A stretch of DNA of 36,715 bases from an uncultured Clostridium sp. (GCA_947361355.1 CANAIR010000019.1:1-36715), one strand, 5' to 3'. Counted from the stretch's first letter, positions 16,447-25,701 are shown. The notes: generated from the letters alone by a model not told the origin. Numbers and translations: made by a program.

Positions 16447-17079
16447 CTATTTCATAAGTATTTTTCCTTCGATATCTCTATGCAAGCTCCTTACAAAATT
16501 TATTGGATCACTTTCAATTCCTACAATACTTCCGTAATGTGTAGGAATTGCATACTTTGGCTTTATTTTATTTGCAAGTTCTGCTGCTTCAAAGTAATCC
16601 ATAGTATAGGTTCCAGCAACTGGAAGTAATGCAACATCACATTCAATATTATCCAGTTCTGGTAAATGATCTGTGTCACCTGATATATAGTATCTTATAT
16701 TATTTAATGTTATAACATAACCAACCCATTCATTATCTTTTGGATGAAATGGTTTGTTTGTATTATATGCTGGAGTTGTATAAAACTCTATACCATTTAC
16801 ATAAAATTTATAATTTGGCTTAACTACTGTTATAAAATGTGGTTTGAATCCAAGTTTTAAAGCATCTGTTACATTATCTTCCACAATTACAATAAAACTA
16901 TCTTCACTTTTTACTTTTAATATATCTTGAGGAGAAAAATGATCATTATGTGCATGTGTACAAAAAATCACATCTGCATCATGATACTCTTCTTTTATTT
17001 CATAAGGGTCTATATATATTGTCTTCTCTCCTGTTATTCTAATTGAACTATGACATAATACTTCTAAGTTATCTAACAT
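16447..17079 (-). CDS. MBL-fold metal-dependent hydrolase (UlaG-like, UPF0173 type)
   Basis: A metallo-beta-lactamase-fold hydrolase of 210 residues. The metal-binding THAHNDHFSP gives HxHxDH at H42, H44, D46 and H47. The later ligands are in YISGDTDHLPEL and the C-terminal PTHYGSIVG. The N-terminal substrate strand CHSSIRITGEKTIYIDPY is typical of the small UlaG-like/UPF0173 group, whose substrates are mostly unknown. The ATG at 17079 has GGAGGAG 7 bases upstream; the frame is open further up to 17118 without a site. It starts 84 bases after the lysozyme stop on the same strand with no clear terminator between, so the two may share a transcript. Confidence 0.88.
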   Translation of the reverse strand: MLDNLEVLCHSSIRITGEKTIYIDPYEIKEEYHDADVIFCTHAHNDHFSPQDILKVKSEDSFIVIVEDNVTDALKLGFKPHFITVVKPNYKFYVNGIEFYTTPAYNTNKPFHPKDNEWVGYVITLNNIRYYISGDTDHLPELDNIECDVALLPVAGTYTMDYFEAAELANKIKPKYAIPTHYGSIVGIESDPINFVRSLHRDIEGKILMK

Positions 17080-17162
17080 GTTATCACTCCTCCAGCAAAT
17101 ATTATAACATAGGTACACATTGTTTGCAAATAAATGTAGATATATTTTTAAATTTAATATAT

Positions 17163-18416
17163 TTATATTCTAATTTTTTCACCTACATATATTAAATTTG
17201 GATTTACTATTTTATTTAAATTTGCTAAATTTGCAACTGTTGTATGATATCTGTATGCAATACTTGATAACGTATCACCATACCTTATTGTATACATAAT
17301 ATGACTTGTATCGTGATTATCTGTACCATGATGAGTAGACACAACTATTCTCTCCCCTACAAAAATCAAATTTGGATTTGGTATATTATTTAATCTAACT
17401 AAATTAGAAATGGTAGTACCATATCTATTTGCAATTGCTCCTAATGTATCTCCACTTTTAACAATATACACTACATTTGATACATTACTTTGTTGTGTAT
17501 TATTTATATTTATATTACTTCTAATTATTAATCTCTCTCCTACATATATTAAATTGGGATTTGATATATTATTTAATCTAGCTATATTTGCAACAGTAGT
17601 ACCATATCTATTAGCAATCGCTCCTAATGTATCACCATATCTTACAGTATAAATTACATTATTTAAATTATCATTTGTAGGACGATTATCAACTTTTGAT
17701 ATAGTACTACTATCTGATAAAAATATCTCCTTAGTAAAATAATCTTTATCCACATTTGAAAAAATTCCATTTATTCTACCTTCATCTGTATACTGAAACC
17801 CTAGCCACTCATTCCATTTACCATTTGGAACAGGCCTATTTACACCATACTCTGCAATCCATAAAGGATATCTATTTGCAAGTTCTGTGCTAAAAACATT
17901 AATAGCATTTGATACGTTTGAATATACAATCACTTCTTTTTTACTCAAACTTTCTACTTCTTGCAAAAATGCAAATGATATTTCATTTACTTGATTTGCA
18001 TTTAGCCAACCAAAATACTCAAAATCCATTGCAAGTTTGCAATCTGGACTTGTATTAGAAATTACAGATACAAAAAATCTTGCTTCTTCTCTTGCTTGTT
18101 CAACATTACGTGCTGTAACGTAATGATAAAATCCGACCTTTAAACCGTTTGCCTTTGCATTATCATAGTTTTGTTTAAAATATGGATCTATAAAATTAGT
18201 TCCCTCACTTGAACGTATATATACTATTTCTACACCCGAACTTCTTACTTGACTAAAATTTATATTTCCTTGAAATTCACTTACATCTATACCATTTATA
18301 AGTTCAGGGCTAGATGGTGAAAACGCAAACACTTTAGTAACACATAATGTTACTATCATTATAAATATATATATAAACATTACCTTTATAAAATTCTTAA
18401 TTACATTTCTTTTCAA
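17163..18416 (-). CDS. GH25 lysozyme with three C-terminal LysM repeats
   Basis: Secreted or membrane-anchored muramidase, 417 residues. A hydrophobic N-terminal segment (about 7-32) acts as signal peptide or anchor. The GH25 domain (about 40-235) has the catalytic set D44 (NGIDVSEFQG), D131 and E133 (AMDFEYFG). Three LysM repeats that bind peptidoglycan glycans lie at about 256-298, 317-359 and 375-417, joined by Asn/Ser/His-rich linkers. The first two repeats are close to identical in their cores, implying recent duplication. The start is a TTG at 18416 with GGAGGG 8 bases upstream. A terminator hairpin lies only a few bases before that ribosome binding site. The protein probably remodels or cleaves the cell wall. 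Confidence 0.94.
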   Translation of the reverse strand: MKRNVIKNFIKVMFIYIFIMIVTLCVTKVFAFSPSSPELINGIDVSEFQGNINFSQVRSSGVEIVYIRSSEGTNFIDPYFKQNYDNAKANGLKVGFYHYVTARNVEQAREEARFFVSVISNTSPDCKLAMDFEYFGWLNANQVNEISFAFLQEVESLSKKEVIVYSNVSNAINVFSTELANRYPLWIAEYGVNRPVPNGKWNEWLGFQYTDEGRINGIFSNVDKDYFTKEIFLSDSSTISKVDNRPTNDNLNNVIYTVRYGDTLGAIANRYGTTVANIARLNNISNPNLIYVGERLIIRSNININNTQQSNVSNVVYIVKSGDTLGAIANRYGTTISNLVRLNNIPNPNLIFVGERIVVSTHHGTDNHDTSHIMYTIRYGDTLSSIAYRYHTTVANLANLNKIVNPNLIYVGEKIRI

Positions 18417-18436
18417 AACAAAATCCCTCCATAAAA

Positions 18437-18459
18437 AAAATAAGGCATAACCTTATTTT
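18437..18459 (-). terminator. terminator after uppP, abutting the lysozyme ribosome binding site
   Basis: A 9-bp stem, AAAATAAGG/CCTTATTTT, has a 5-base loop and a T8 run on the minus strand. The lysozyme GGAGGG begins 7 bases past the stem, so partial read-through would control lysozyme expression. Confidence 0.8.
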
Positions 18460-18499
18460 ATTTTATGATACTATTTAGATTTTGTTAATAATTTACCAA

Positions 18500-19318
18500 T
18501 TAAAAGAAAAAAACTTTAACAAGTACAATAATTGCAACAATTACCCTATAATATGCAAAAACGGCAAAATCATTTTTCTTTATATACCTTAACAAAAACT
18601 TAATACTAGCTACCCCTACTATTGCTGCAGTAACTATTCCTATAATAATAGAAAAATCAAATCCAATTATCAAATCTTTTACTTTTATTATTGCAGCACC
18701 AAAAATTATAGGTGTAGAAAGTAAAAATGTAAATTTAGCTGCTGCCTCTTTTGTAATTCCCATAAGTCTTGCTGCAAGTATAGTAGTTCCAGATCTTGAA
18801 AATCCAGGAATAACAGCCAACGCTTGTGACAGACCAATTATAAAAGTTTGTTTAAAAGTCATATGTTCATAATCAGTCTCATTTTTATACGTCTTTTGTG
18901 CCCATTTATCTCCAAGATATATAAATATTCCCATGATTGCAAGAAGTATTGAAATTATAACAACATTACTTCTAACTAAATCTTCTATTATACCTTCAAA
19001 AGCCATACCAATTATTGCTCCAGGAATAGTTGCTGCAACTAAATACCAAAACATTTTAGATTCAAAACTTTTCTCTTTTTTTACTACTCCTTTTAAGGCT
19101 CCAGTAAATAATGCCCACCAATCTTTCCAAAATACAAATAGCACTGCAAGTAAAGTTCCAAAATGAAGTGCAACATCAAAGGCTGTTTCAAATGTAGGAT
19201 CTAATTGCTCAAAATTAAATAAATATCTTACAAGTATTAAATGTGCAGAACTAGAAATAGGTAAAAATTCACCTATTCCTTGCACTATTCCTAATATAAT
19301 TGTATGTATTATAGTCAT
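18500..19318 (-). CDS. uppP: undecaprenyl-diphosphate phosphatase
   Basis: Integral membrane enzyme (BacA family) that recycles undecaprenyl diphosphate to the monophosphate carrier for peptidoglycan synthesis; it also gives some bacitracin resistance. Its 272 residues are mostly hydrophobic helices. Both active-site motifs are intact: GIGEFLPISSSAH (E17, S22-24, H26) and PGFSRSGTT (171-179, with R175). The ATG at 19318 has GGGGAGAA upstream. It is the last gene of a three-gene run, starting 18 bases after the stop of the 358-residue protein, and is closed by a terminator. The neighbouring GH25 lysozyme also acts on the wall. Confidence 0.97.
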   Translation of the reverse strand: MTIIHTIILGIVQGIGEFLPISSSAHLILVRYLFNFEQLDPTFETAFDVALHFGTLLAVLFVFWKDWWALFTGALKGVVKKEKSFESKMFWYLVAATIPGAIIGMAFEGIIEDLVRSNVVIISILLAIMGIFIYLGDKWAQKTYKNETDYEHMTFKQTFIIGLSQALAVIPGFSRSGTTILAARLMGITKEAAAKFTFLLSTPIIFGAAIIKVKDLIIGFDFSIIIGIVTAAIVGVASIKFLLRYIKKNDFAVFAYYRVIVAIIVLVKVFFF

Positions 19319-19336
19319 ATTTTTCTCCCCTATTCT

Positions 19337-20413
19337 TTAATTACCTTCCTTGTCATCATCATTGTCATTAGTCTCTTCATCTATTTCATCCATTAAAATC
19401 TTTGTAGCAACTAAATTATTATCTGATGTTCTAAGATACATTGTATCATCCTTTATTGCTTCAAATTTAACATATTCTGACATTCTAGATATTCTTTTTA
19501 ACGGATTTTTTGATGATACATCAATTACATATGTAGGATAAATAATATATGTACTAACATTATTTGTATACGTAGTTACAATATCACTATCTGTAAGTTT
19601 AATAGTATCTTTTATCTTATTGTCTTTTAATTTATATACACTTTTATTATCATCACTTAAAAAATAAATATTATCATCTAAGTCTATACCTATCATTTTT
19701 ACATCAGTTTTAAATATATTAAGTTTTGTTGAACCACTATAAATATTATTATTAGTATCCTCATAATATACTCTATCTCTATGTTGTAACATTATCATTT
19801 TATCAAATATTGTACCTGACTTTACTTGTGACATACTATTAAACAGATCAACCCTATATATAGTATTATTAGTTTTTGTGTTATTTTTAGTTTCTATATT
19901 AATATATATTATGTTTATAATAGGTGACATATTCATATCTTTAATGCTTGAAAAATTAGTAACATTAAAACTATTATATTTACTCTTTCTTTTTGACTCA
20001 ATATCATATGTATTTATAACTAACTTTGTATTAGTTTTTGATGTTTCTTCTTCAGTTATATATATAATTAAATTTTTATCATATAACAAATTATAGTAGC
20101 AAATTTTTTCTTCTTCTTCTATTACAGAAAAATTTTGTCCATCACTTACTTTATTAACATACACTTTTGAATCTTTTAGATAAGTATAATATTTATTATT
20201 AAAAGAATATTGTAAATTTGTTGCACCTTCGTCAATTTTTATCTTACTCACTTCCATAACAGAATCTTCATCGCTTTTTTTATCCTCTTGTGATATAAAC
20301 GTATTACTTTGGCTCATTGAATATAAAAAATTATCTACAAAACTAAGTGAAACAACTGTGATAATTGTTCCAATAGCGATAAATACTATCAAATATGTTA
20401 ATACTTTTTTCAT
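19337..20413 (-). CDS. unknown membrane-anchored protein, probable extracellular beta-rich domain
   Basis: Not recognised. It has 358 residues. One N-terminal membrane helix (about 4-27: VLTYLIVFIAIGTIITVV) leaves a large extracellular region rich in Asn, Lys, Asp and Tyr. Repeated strand-like units of about 40-45 residues (for example YYTYLKDSKVYVNK, NIYSGSTKLNIF, NIYFLSDDNKSVYKLKDNKI) resemble beta-propeller blades. The tail is acidic (DEETNDNDDDKEGN). It starts 9 bases after the stop of the glycosidase-like gene and ends 18 bases before uppP, so it belongs to an envelope operon. A role in wall polymer metabolism is an inference from position only. Confidence 0.75.
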   Translation of the reverse strand: MKKVLTYLIVFIAIGTIITVVSLSFVDNFLYSMSQSNTFISQEDKKSDEDSVMEVSKIKIDEGATNLQYSFNNKYYTYLKDSKVYVNKVSDGQNFSVIEEEEKICYYNLLYDKNLIIYITEEETSKTNTKLVINTYDIESKRKSKYNSFNVTNFSSIKDMNMSPIINIIYINIETKNNTKTNNTIYRVDLFNSMSQVKSGTIFDKMIMLQHRDRVYYEDTNNNIYSGSTKLNIFKTDVKMIGIDLDDNIYFLSDDNKSVYKLKDNKIKDTIKLTDSDIVTTYTNNVSTYIIYPTYVIDVSSKNPLKRISRMSEYVKFEAIKDDTMYLRTSDNNLVATKILMDEIDEETNDNDDDKEGN

Positions 20414-20422
20414 ATATTACTC

Positions 20423-21391
20423 CTATTCTTTTGCTTTTGGTTTAGTAATTATAAACGCATTTGGTACATAACGCTCTCCCATTATATCACTTGGTTTATT
20501 AACAACTTTTCCATCATATACCATAGTAGTAGATGCTCCACCATCAAGGTTAAACGCATTATATGCACCATATTTTAAAAATATGTCTTGAACATTTTTT
20601 AATGTAGCTCCAAGGCTATCTTTTTGTCTTCCATCAATTACCAGCATTAATACAGTACCATCTTTTTTTTGTCCTATTGCTGTTCTTGGTTGAATTCCCC
20701 AACCACCATCACCATTTCTTATAGTTGGCTGACCATTCATAATTATTACTGGACCAAATGTTACTGCACTTGTTAAGTTTAATTTTTGCATTCCCGCATA
20801 ATTTAAAGAATTAGATATAACCATTCTATTTGAAGAATCTAAACCAACTATTTTGTAATTTTGTGTTTTACTACCTGACTTTAACTTTCCATCTTCTATA
20901 ACTATACCAGCAGGTTTTCCACCTGTTCCAAGAGCATCATCTTCAAAACCTCCAGCATTAATTCCACCAACTGCATCATTTGCTTCAATAATTTGTGAAG
21001 TAGTTGCACCTACTTTTCCAAGTCTTGGTGAAGAAGCAAGTTTTACTCTTGACGGGTCATTAATAATTAACAAATATCCTTTATATGTTGAAGAACTTAC
21101 ATCAACAAGTTCAATACCATCATTTACATTTTCACTAACTTTTATTTCATCAACTTCTTGTAACTCATTTGTTTCCTCTGGTCTATTTGCTCTTAATATT
21201 TCATTTATCTTTTCCTCACTTAAAAACCATGTAGCAAAATACTGATGCGTCATTGTTGTCATAGCTGTTGTAACTACCATATCACGAGTATTAGTAAATG
21301 GTCCATAAAACACTAATAAAATAGTAAGCGCTGGAATATATATAATTTGAAATAATAAAAATAATATACCAATTTTAAACTTTCTTTTCAT
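20423..21391 (-). CDS. phosphodiester glycosidase (NAGPA-domain) family protein
   Basis: A 322-residue protein with an N-terminal membrane anchor (about 6-28: ILFLLFQIIYIPALTILL) and an extracellular NAGPA-type domain (about 100-320). Seen: GGINAGGFED, GWGIQPRTAIGQKKDGTVL, VIDGRQKDSLGATL and the signature FNLDGGASTTMVYDG, followed by ERYVPNAFII. The family includes mammalian phosphodiester alpha-GlcNAcase and bacterial proteins linked to exopolysaccharide or wall-polymer metabolism. The bacterial substrate is mostly unknown. The ATG at 21391 has GTGAGGT 5-6 bases upstream, and a promoter precedes it. First gene of the operon that continues into the unknown anchored protein and uppP. Confidence 0.88.
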   Translation of the reverse strand: MKRKFKIGILFLLFQIIYIPALTILLVFYGPFTNTRDMVVTTAMTTMTHQYFATWFLSEEKINEILRANRPEETNELQEVDEIKVSENVNDGIELVDVSSSTYKGYLLIINDPSRVKLASSPRLGKVGATTSQIIEANDAVGGINAGGFEDDALGTGGKPAGIVIEDGKLKSGSKTQNYKIVGLDSSNRMVISNSLNYAGMQKLNLTSAVTFGPVIIMNGQPTIRNGDGGWGIQPRTAIGQKKDGTVLMLVIDGRQKDSLGATLKNVQDIFLKYGAYNAFNLDGGASTTMVYDGKVVNKPSDIMGERYVPNAFIITKPKAKE

Positions 21392-21430
21392 TCTTTACCT
21401 CACAACCAATAAAAAAATTACACTCCTAAT

Positions 21431-21459
21431 ATTTTATCAGATTATGTATTTTTTTGCAA
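21431..21459 (-). promoter_or_regulatory. promoter for the glycosidase-uppP operon
   Basis: On the minus strand, TTGCAA (21459-21454), 17 bases and TAAAAT (21436-21431). Confidence 0.6.
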
Positions 21460-21484
21460 GAATATGCTAAAACATTAATAAAAA

Positions 21485-21514
21485 AATAAGCAAGAATATA
21501 AATTCCCGCTTATT
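21485..21514 (-). terminator. terminator after the 236-residue unknown gene
   Basis: On the minus strand, AATAAGC pairs with GCTTATT, with further inner pairing, and a T7 run follows. It begins 12 bases past the stop at 21526. Confidence 0.75.
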
Positions 21515-21525
21515 CCTAAAAAAAT

Positions 21526-22236
21526 TTAATTATTTGTTTCTTCTAGATTTTTATTTTCACTTTTTTCTAAAATATATCTATAATCTAATAAATTTAAAAT
21601 ATTACTTTTAAATAGTTCATATTTTTTGCTTGCATCTTTTGATGGTCTTTTACCATTATAACTTATAAGTTTTTCTTCATTATTTTGGTTAATTTGCGTA
21701 ATAAAGCTACATTCTAGCTTCATTTCCTGTAACCTTCTTTGGTATTCTTCATGGGCTTCTTGCTTTGATTTATCGCAAAAGCCCAAATATTCAAAATCTA
21801 AATCCCATTCAGTGCATGCAAGTATATCAGTAAAAGTTAAATCAATAAATTTATAATATTTATTATTTTTGCTTTTTGATACAAAACAAACTACTTTTTT
21901 ACCATCTAAAGTATTAAAGATTATATTTCCTAAATACTTTCCTTCAAAATAAGATTCTAACTCAAATTTTTCTATATCTTCATCTATTATATAACATTCT
22001 GATGGTTCACGAAGTTTCCATTTCTTTTTTTCTATCAAACTAGTAGTCTGATAAGGATCAAAATTGGTAGATATACTATCTACATATAATGAAGGATTAA
22101 AATTTAAAAATCTTACATCATCTACTTGTTTACTTAAATCAATAATATTTATACCAATACCTTGGTATTTTTCATCTTCTGCAAATATTTTATAAATTAT
22201 CTGTTTATCTTCTTTTTTAAATTGAAATTCTTGCAT
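21526..22236 (-). CDS. unknown cytoplasmic protein, 236 residues
   Basis: No family is recognised. It is a mixed alpha/beta protein without membrane segments or a signal. Strand-rich parts (YLGNIIFNTLDGKKVVCFVS, then YKFIDLTFTDILACTEWD) are followed by a helical, charged C-terminal third. The ATG at 22236 has AAAGGAG 7 bases upstream; the frame is open to 22272 but without a site. It is divergent from the SpoVB-like flippase gene, with which it shares an upstream region of about 164 bases, and has its own terminator. No role can be assigned. Confidence 0.78.
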   Translation of the reverse strand: MQEFQFKKEDKQIIYKIFAEDEKYQGIGINIIDLSKQVDDVRFLNFNPSLYVDSISTNFDPYQTTSLIEKKKWKLREPSECYIIDEDIEKFELESYFEGKYLGNIIFNTLDGKKVVCFVSKSKNNKYYKFIDLTFTDILACTEWDLDFEYLGFCDKSKQEAHEEYQRRLQEMKLECSFITQINQNNEEKLISYNGKRPSKDASKKYELFKSNILNLLDYRYILEKSENKNLEETNN

Positions 22237-22400
22237 AATTATTCTCCTTTTTCTACATACAAAATTTTGCATTATTTATGTTAATAATTTGTACTATTTT
22301 ATCATACTTTTACTAAAAACGCAAAAATAATATATAATTTTAAAAAAATTTGCTGTATTATATAACAAACTAGTACATATATATTATTTAAGGTGATATT

Positions 22401-23903
22401 TTGAGAAAAGCTAAATTATTTATAATAAACGTGCTTATACTTACTTCTACTTCTATTTTAATGCAAACGATAGGAATTATATTTAATGTGTATATTTCAA
22501 ATAAAATTGGAAGTGAAAGTATTGGTTTATTTGGACTTATAATGTCAATATATACTTTTTTTATAACACTTGCAACATCAGGAATAAATCTTGCGACTAC
22601 AAGAATAGTCTCTGAACAAATTGCATGTGATAACAAAAGTGGTGCTTTAAAAGCTGCAAAACAAGCAATATTTTATAGTTTTTGCTTTGGTTTTTTAGCA
22701 TGTTTAATACTTATTACTTTTTCAAATTTTATTGTTAATGTATGCCTACATAACAAAATAACTACTACTCCACTGTATATAGTAGGTATAAGTTTGCCTT
22801 TTATATCAATGTCAGCAGCAATAAATGGTTATTTTTCAGCTAGAAGAAAAGTTTTTAAAACAGCTTCTTCACAAATTATAGAGCAATTTGTAAAAATAAT
22901 ACTAATATGTTCATTACTTTTTATACTACTTCCTAAAGGGTTAGAATATGCTTGTATTTGTCTAGTAATAGGAACATGTCTTAGTGAAGCTTTTTCATTT
23001 ACATATGTATATATATTATACAAACTAGAGATAGCAAAAGAAAAATTAATAAATGTAAATACAAAAAGTTACAAAAAAGATATATTTGAAATTTGCATAC
23101 CAATAGCTATAACATCATATATTCGCTCTGGTCTATCCACCTTAAAACAGTTAATAATACCTTTAAGATTAGAAAAGTCTGGTCTTACTTGTGAACAAGC
23201 TTTATCACAATATGGTTTAGTTAGTGGCATGACACTTCCTATACTACTTTTTCCAAGTGTATTTATAAATTCATTTAGTTCACTTTTAATACCTGAGTTT
23301 TCTAGTATATTTGTAACTAAAAACTATAAAAGAATAAATACTTTAACAACTAAAATTTTTAAATCTACTTTAATATTTTCGGCTTGTATTTTTGGTATTT
23401 TTTTAAACTTTTCTGATGAACTATCTAAAATAATATATAATAACTCAGAAGTTGGTACATACTTACTTTTCCTTTGTCCAGTTGTATTAATTATGTACTT
23501 AGACACAATAGTAGATGGTATGCTAAAAGGATTAAATGAGCAAGTAAATGTTATGAAATGTAATATTTTAGATCTATTTGTTAGCATTTCACTTTTATAT
23601 TTTTTACTTCCTATATACTCCATTTATGGATATCTAATCGTTATATATATTAGTGAAATTTTAAATGGAATTATTAGTATTAGGCAATTAATAAAAGTTA
23701 CAAAATTAAAAATAAAATATTTTTCGTGGATTATTATGCCTGTTGGAATATGCTTACTTTCTAGATACATTATAATATTTTTAAATATATCTACTTTTAA
23801 TAATGTAGTAAATCTAATTTTAAATATAATAATTTATATTATAATATACATTCTTCTTTTATTTATAACAAATTGTATTACAAAAAAAGATTTTAAAATA
23901 TAG
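22401..23903 (+). CDS. SpoVB/MurJ-like oligosaccharide flippase (MOP superfamily)
   Basis: Polytopic membrane protein of 500 residues with about 14 hydrophobic helices, of the polysaccharide-biosynthesis (MATE-like) group. The N-terminal block NVYISNKIGSESIGLFGLIM, then ATSGINLATTRIVSEQ, is typical of the SpoVB branch. This branch includes a sporulation-cortex protein and lipid II flippases, so the likely cargo is a lipid-linked wall precursor. The start is a TTG at 22401 with AGGTG 5 bases upstream; no better ATG is in frame. SpoVB does not prove sporulation, since vegetative paralogues are common. It stands alone, divergent from an unknown gene. Confidence 0.88.
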   Translation: MRKAKLFIINVLILTSTSILMQTIGIIFNVYISNKIGSESIGLFGLIMSIYTFFITLATSGINLATTRIVSEQIACDNKSGALKAAKQAIFYSFCFGFLACLILITFSNFIVNVCLHNKITTTPLYIVGISLPFISMSAAINGYFSARRKVFKTASSQIIEQFVKIILICSLLFILLPKGLEYACICLVIGTCLSEAFSFTYVYILYKLEIAKEKLINVNTKSYKKDIFEICIPIAITSYIRSGLSTLKQLIIPLRLEKSGLTCEQALSQYGLVSGMTLPILLFPSVFINSFSSLLIPEFSSIFVTKNYKRINTLTTKIFKSTLIFSACIFGIFLNFSDELSKIIYNNSEVGTYLLFLCPVVLIMYLDTIVDGMLKGLNEQVNVMKCNILDLFVSISLLYFLLPIYSIYGYLIVIYISEILNGIISIRQLIKVTKLKIKYFSWIIMPVGICLLSRYIIIFLNISTFNNVVNLILNIIIYIIIYILLLFITNCITKKDFKI

Positions 23904-23936
23904 TTTTAATTATAAAAATAATAAAATAACATAAAT

Positions 23937-23965
23937 TTGACTTAACTTTTTTAGTATGGTATAAT
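23937..23965 (+). promoter_or_regulatory. promoter for the 373-residue unknown gene
   Basis: TTGACT (23937-23942), 17 bases and TATAAT (23960-23965). Confidence 0.75.
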
Positions 23966-24012
23966 ATGTAAAAAATTACTATTACATTTTTAATTAAAGA
24001 TGGAGGAAAAAA

Positions 24013-25134
24013 ATGAAGGATTTGCAAAACTTTTACCTAAACTATTTTAATGGTACATTATGTAAGCGTTCGGTATTAGATTCAAAAAACTATTTTTACA
24101 ACTTTTTTGGTACAAATAGTGATTCAGCTAAAGAAGAAGTAAGACTTTTAGAATTAAAAAATCAATTAACTGATTTTAGTGAGAAAAAAATGGTAAATGA
24201 ATCTTTATCTAAAGTGAAAATCATTAATACAAGAAATTACCATATTATAAGAGAAACTGAAGATGTACAAAATTATCTTTTAGAAAATAATTTAAAATAT
24301 GACTTATTACAACAAGCTGTTTGGTTATGTAATTTATTAAAATATTACCCCGAGCAAGAAAAATATATTTTAAAAGATTATGGTGAATTTGTACTAGATA
24401 CTGCAAAATTTCTAAACTCTAAAAATACCAAAGTTTCCTATGAATATATTAAATTAGTACTTAATTTTGGTGATGAATACAAAGATGCCATTTTATTTGC
24501 AATAAGAGCTCTTGGTGATAAAAAATGTAACCTTATTAATGAAAAAAAAGTTAACCATGCCTTGCAGGTAGGACTTGAAACTTATTTTATGGGAAGTTTA
24601 AAAAACGACGCAGTAGTTGCTGCAATTTTACTGGATGTTTTGCAATACTCACCTAAATATGATTATATAAAAGATGAAATGGAAAAGCTCTCAATAAAAT
24701 ATAACAGTAAAAAAATTCTAGATATATTTGTTAAAAGTGGATTAGAACCAAATATTTTAAATAAAACTTGGAGTCAAAGAAAAAAATATCAAATAGATTT
24801 AATTAATACTCCTGGACTTACATCGTTTAGTGCACTAACCATTTTAATAATATCAAAAAAAATAAATCTTAGTGAAATATCAAATTATTTTAAAAAGCTA
24901 AGATTAGAATATATAAATTCAAATACTAACGCAACAAATAATATGATTAACTCTTATATGAAAAAAATGAAAACTTCTTTTTGGTATGAATATTCAGAAA
25001 TTTCAGAAAAAGATGCTAAAGAGTACTATTCAAAAATATTTTACAGTTGTTTAAGAATTGGGTATATTCCAAGTAAATTATTAGATACATATGAGAATTT
25101 TTATTATAGTGTCTTTAATGAATTTCCTGCATAA
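24013..25134 (+). CDS. unknown helical protein, 373 residues
   Basis: Not recognised. It is all-helical in appearance, with no signal or membrane segment. The segment VNHALQVGLE followed by KNDAVVAAILLDVLQ (about residues 175-210) has the look of an HD-domain core of the RelA/SpoT kind, but the HD dyad would read LD, so any such domain is degenerate; this is a weak impression. The ATG at 24013 has GGAGG 7 bases upstream and a good promoter. A bidirectional terminator separates it from the convergent gene at 25199. It could equally be a scaffold built of helical repeats. Confidence 0.8.
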   Translation: MKDLQNFYLNYFNGTLCKRSVLDSKNYFYNFFGTNSDSAKEEVRLLELKNQLTDFSEKKMVNESLSKVKIINTRNYHIIRETEDVQNYLLENNLKYDLLQQAVWLCNLLKYYPEQEKYILKDYGEFVLDTAKFLNSKNTKVSYEYIKLVLNFGDEYKDAILFAIRALGDKKCNLINEKKVNHALQVGLETYFMGSLKNDAVVAAILLDVLQYSPKYDYIKDEMEKLSIKYNSKKILDIFVKSGLEPNILNKTWSQRKKYQIDLINTPGLTSFSALTILIISKKINLSEISNYFKKLRLEYINSNTNATNNMINSYMKKMKTSFWYEYSEISEKDAKEYYSKIFYSCLRIGYIPSKLLDTYENFYYSVFNEFPA

Positions 25135-25140
25135 TTATAA

Positions 25141-25178
25141 AAAATAGAAAAAGATATAACAAAATCTTTTTCTATTTT
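25141..25178. terminator. bidirectional terminator between convergent genes
   Basis: A perfect 15-bp stem, AAAATAGAAAAAGAT/ATCTTTTTCTATTTT, has an 8-base loop and is T-rich on both strands. Confidence 0.85.
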
Positions 25179-25198
25179 TCTAATTAAACAATAAAATT

Positions 25199-25558
25199 TT
25201 AATTCATAAACTGCACTGAGCCATATTCAATCATATATTTTGCAGCACACCTATCTTCTTCTTTTTGAATTTCATAAATTTTTTCAATAGCTAACAAAGT
25301 TTTATATTTTATAGTAAAAGCCTCATAACCTGCATCTAACAACTCATGTCCCTCACCACGAAGCCTTTTAAGTGTCGCCATATCTTTTACTCTATTGTAA
25401 CTAATTCTTTTTTTATTAATTGATTCACCATAATCTAAAGTTTCTTTTAATAATTTTACTAAATCAATCATCATGAAAAAATCAATATTTTCCTCTTTAC
25501 ATACCTTATAAAAAGCGTTATAATTCCGGTTTGTTCTTACATCATGAATACTTAACAT
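25199..25558 (-). CDS. unknown small helical protein, 119 residues
   Basis: No family is recognised. It is basic and helical, with two Cys (KVCKEEN, DRCAAKY), no signal and no membrane segment. The ATG at 25558 has a strong GGAGGTAACA site and a consensus promoter about 45 bases upstream. It is divergent from the large ferritin-like gene, so a functional or regulatory link is possible. No DNA-binding motif can be pointed to with confidence. Confidence 0.78.
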   Translation of the reverse strand: MLSIHDVRTNRNYNAFYKVCKEENIDFFMMIDLVKLLKETLDYGESINKKRISYNRVKDMATLKRLRGEGHELLDAGYEAFTIKYKTLLAIEKIYEIQKEEDRCAAKYMIEYGSVQFMN

Positions 25559-25603
25559 TCTTGTTACCTCCTTTAATAAAACTTGGTTTTTTAATTTTTG
25601 GAT

Positions 25604-25632
25604 ATTATATCATAGTATTTTAGTTATGTCAA
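25604..25632 (-). promoter_or_regulatory. consensus promoter for the 119-residue gene
   Basis: On the minus strand, TTGACA (25632-25627), 17 bases and TATAAT (25609-25604): perfect hexamers and spacing. Confidence 0.8.
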
Positions 25633-25701
25633 ATTTTAATTAATATTGTAATAAAATTTTACTTTCAATAATATAATTTGTTAAGGAGTGTGATAATTTT
25701 T

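Noticed and set aside
17206-17660. Tandem DNA repeats
   Set aside because: They are the coding sequence of the LysM domains, not an independent repeat element.
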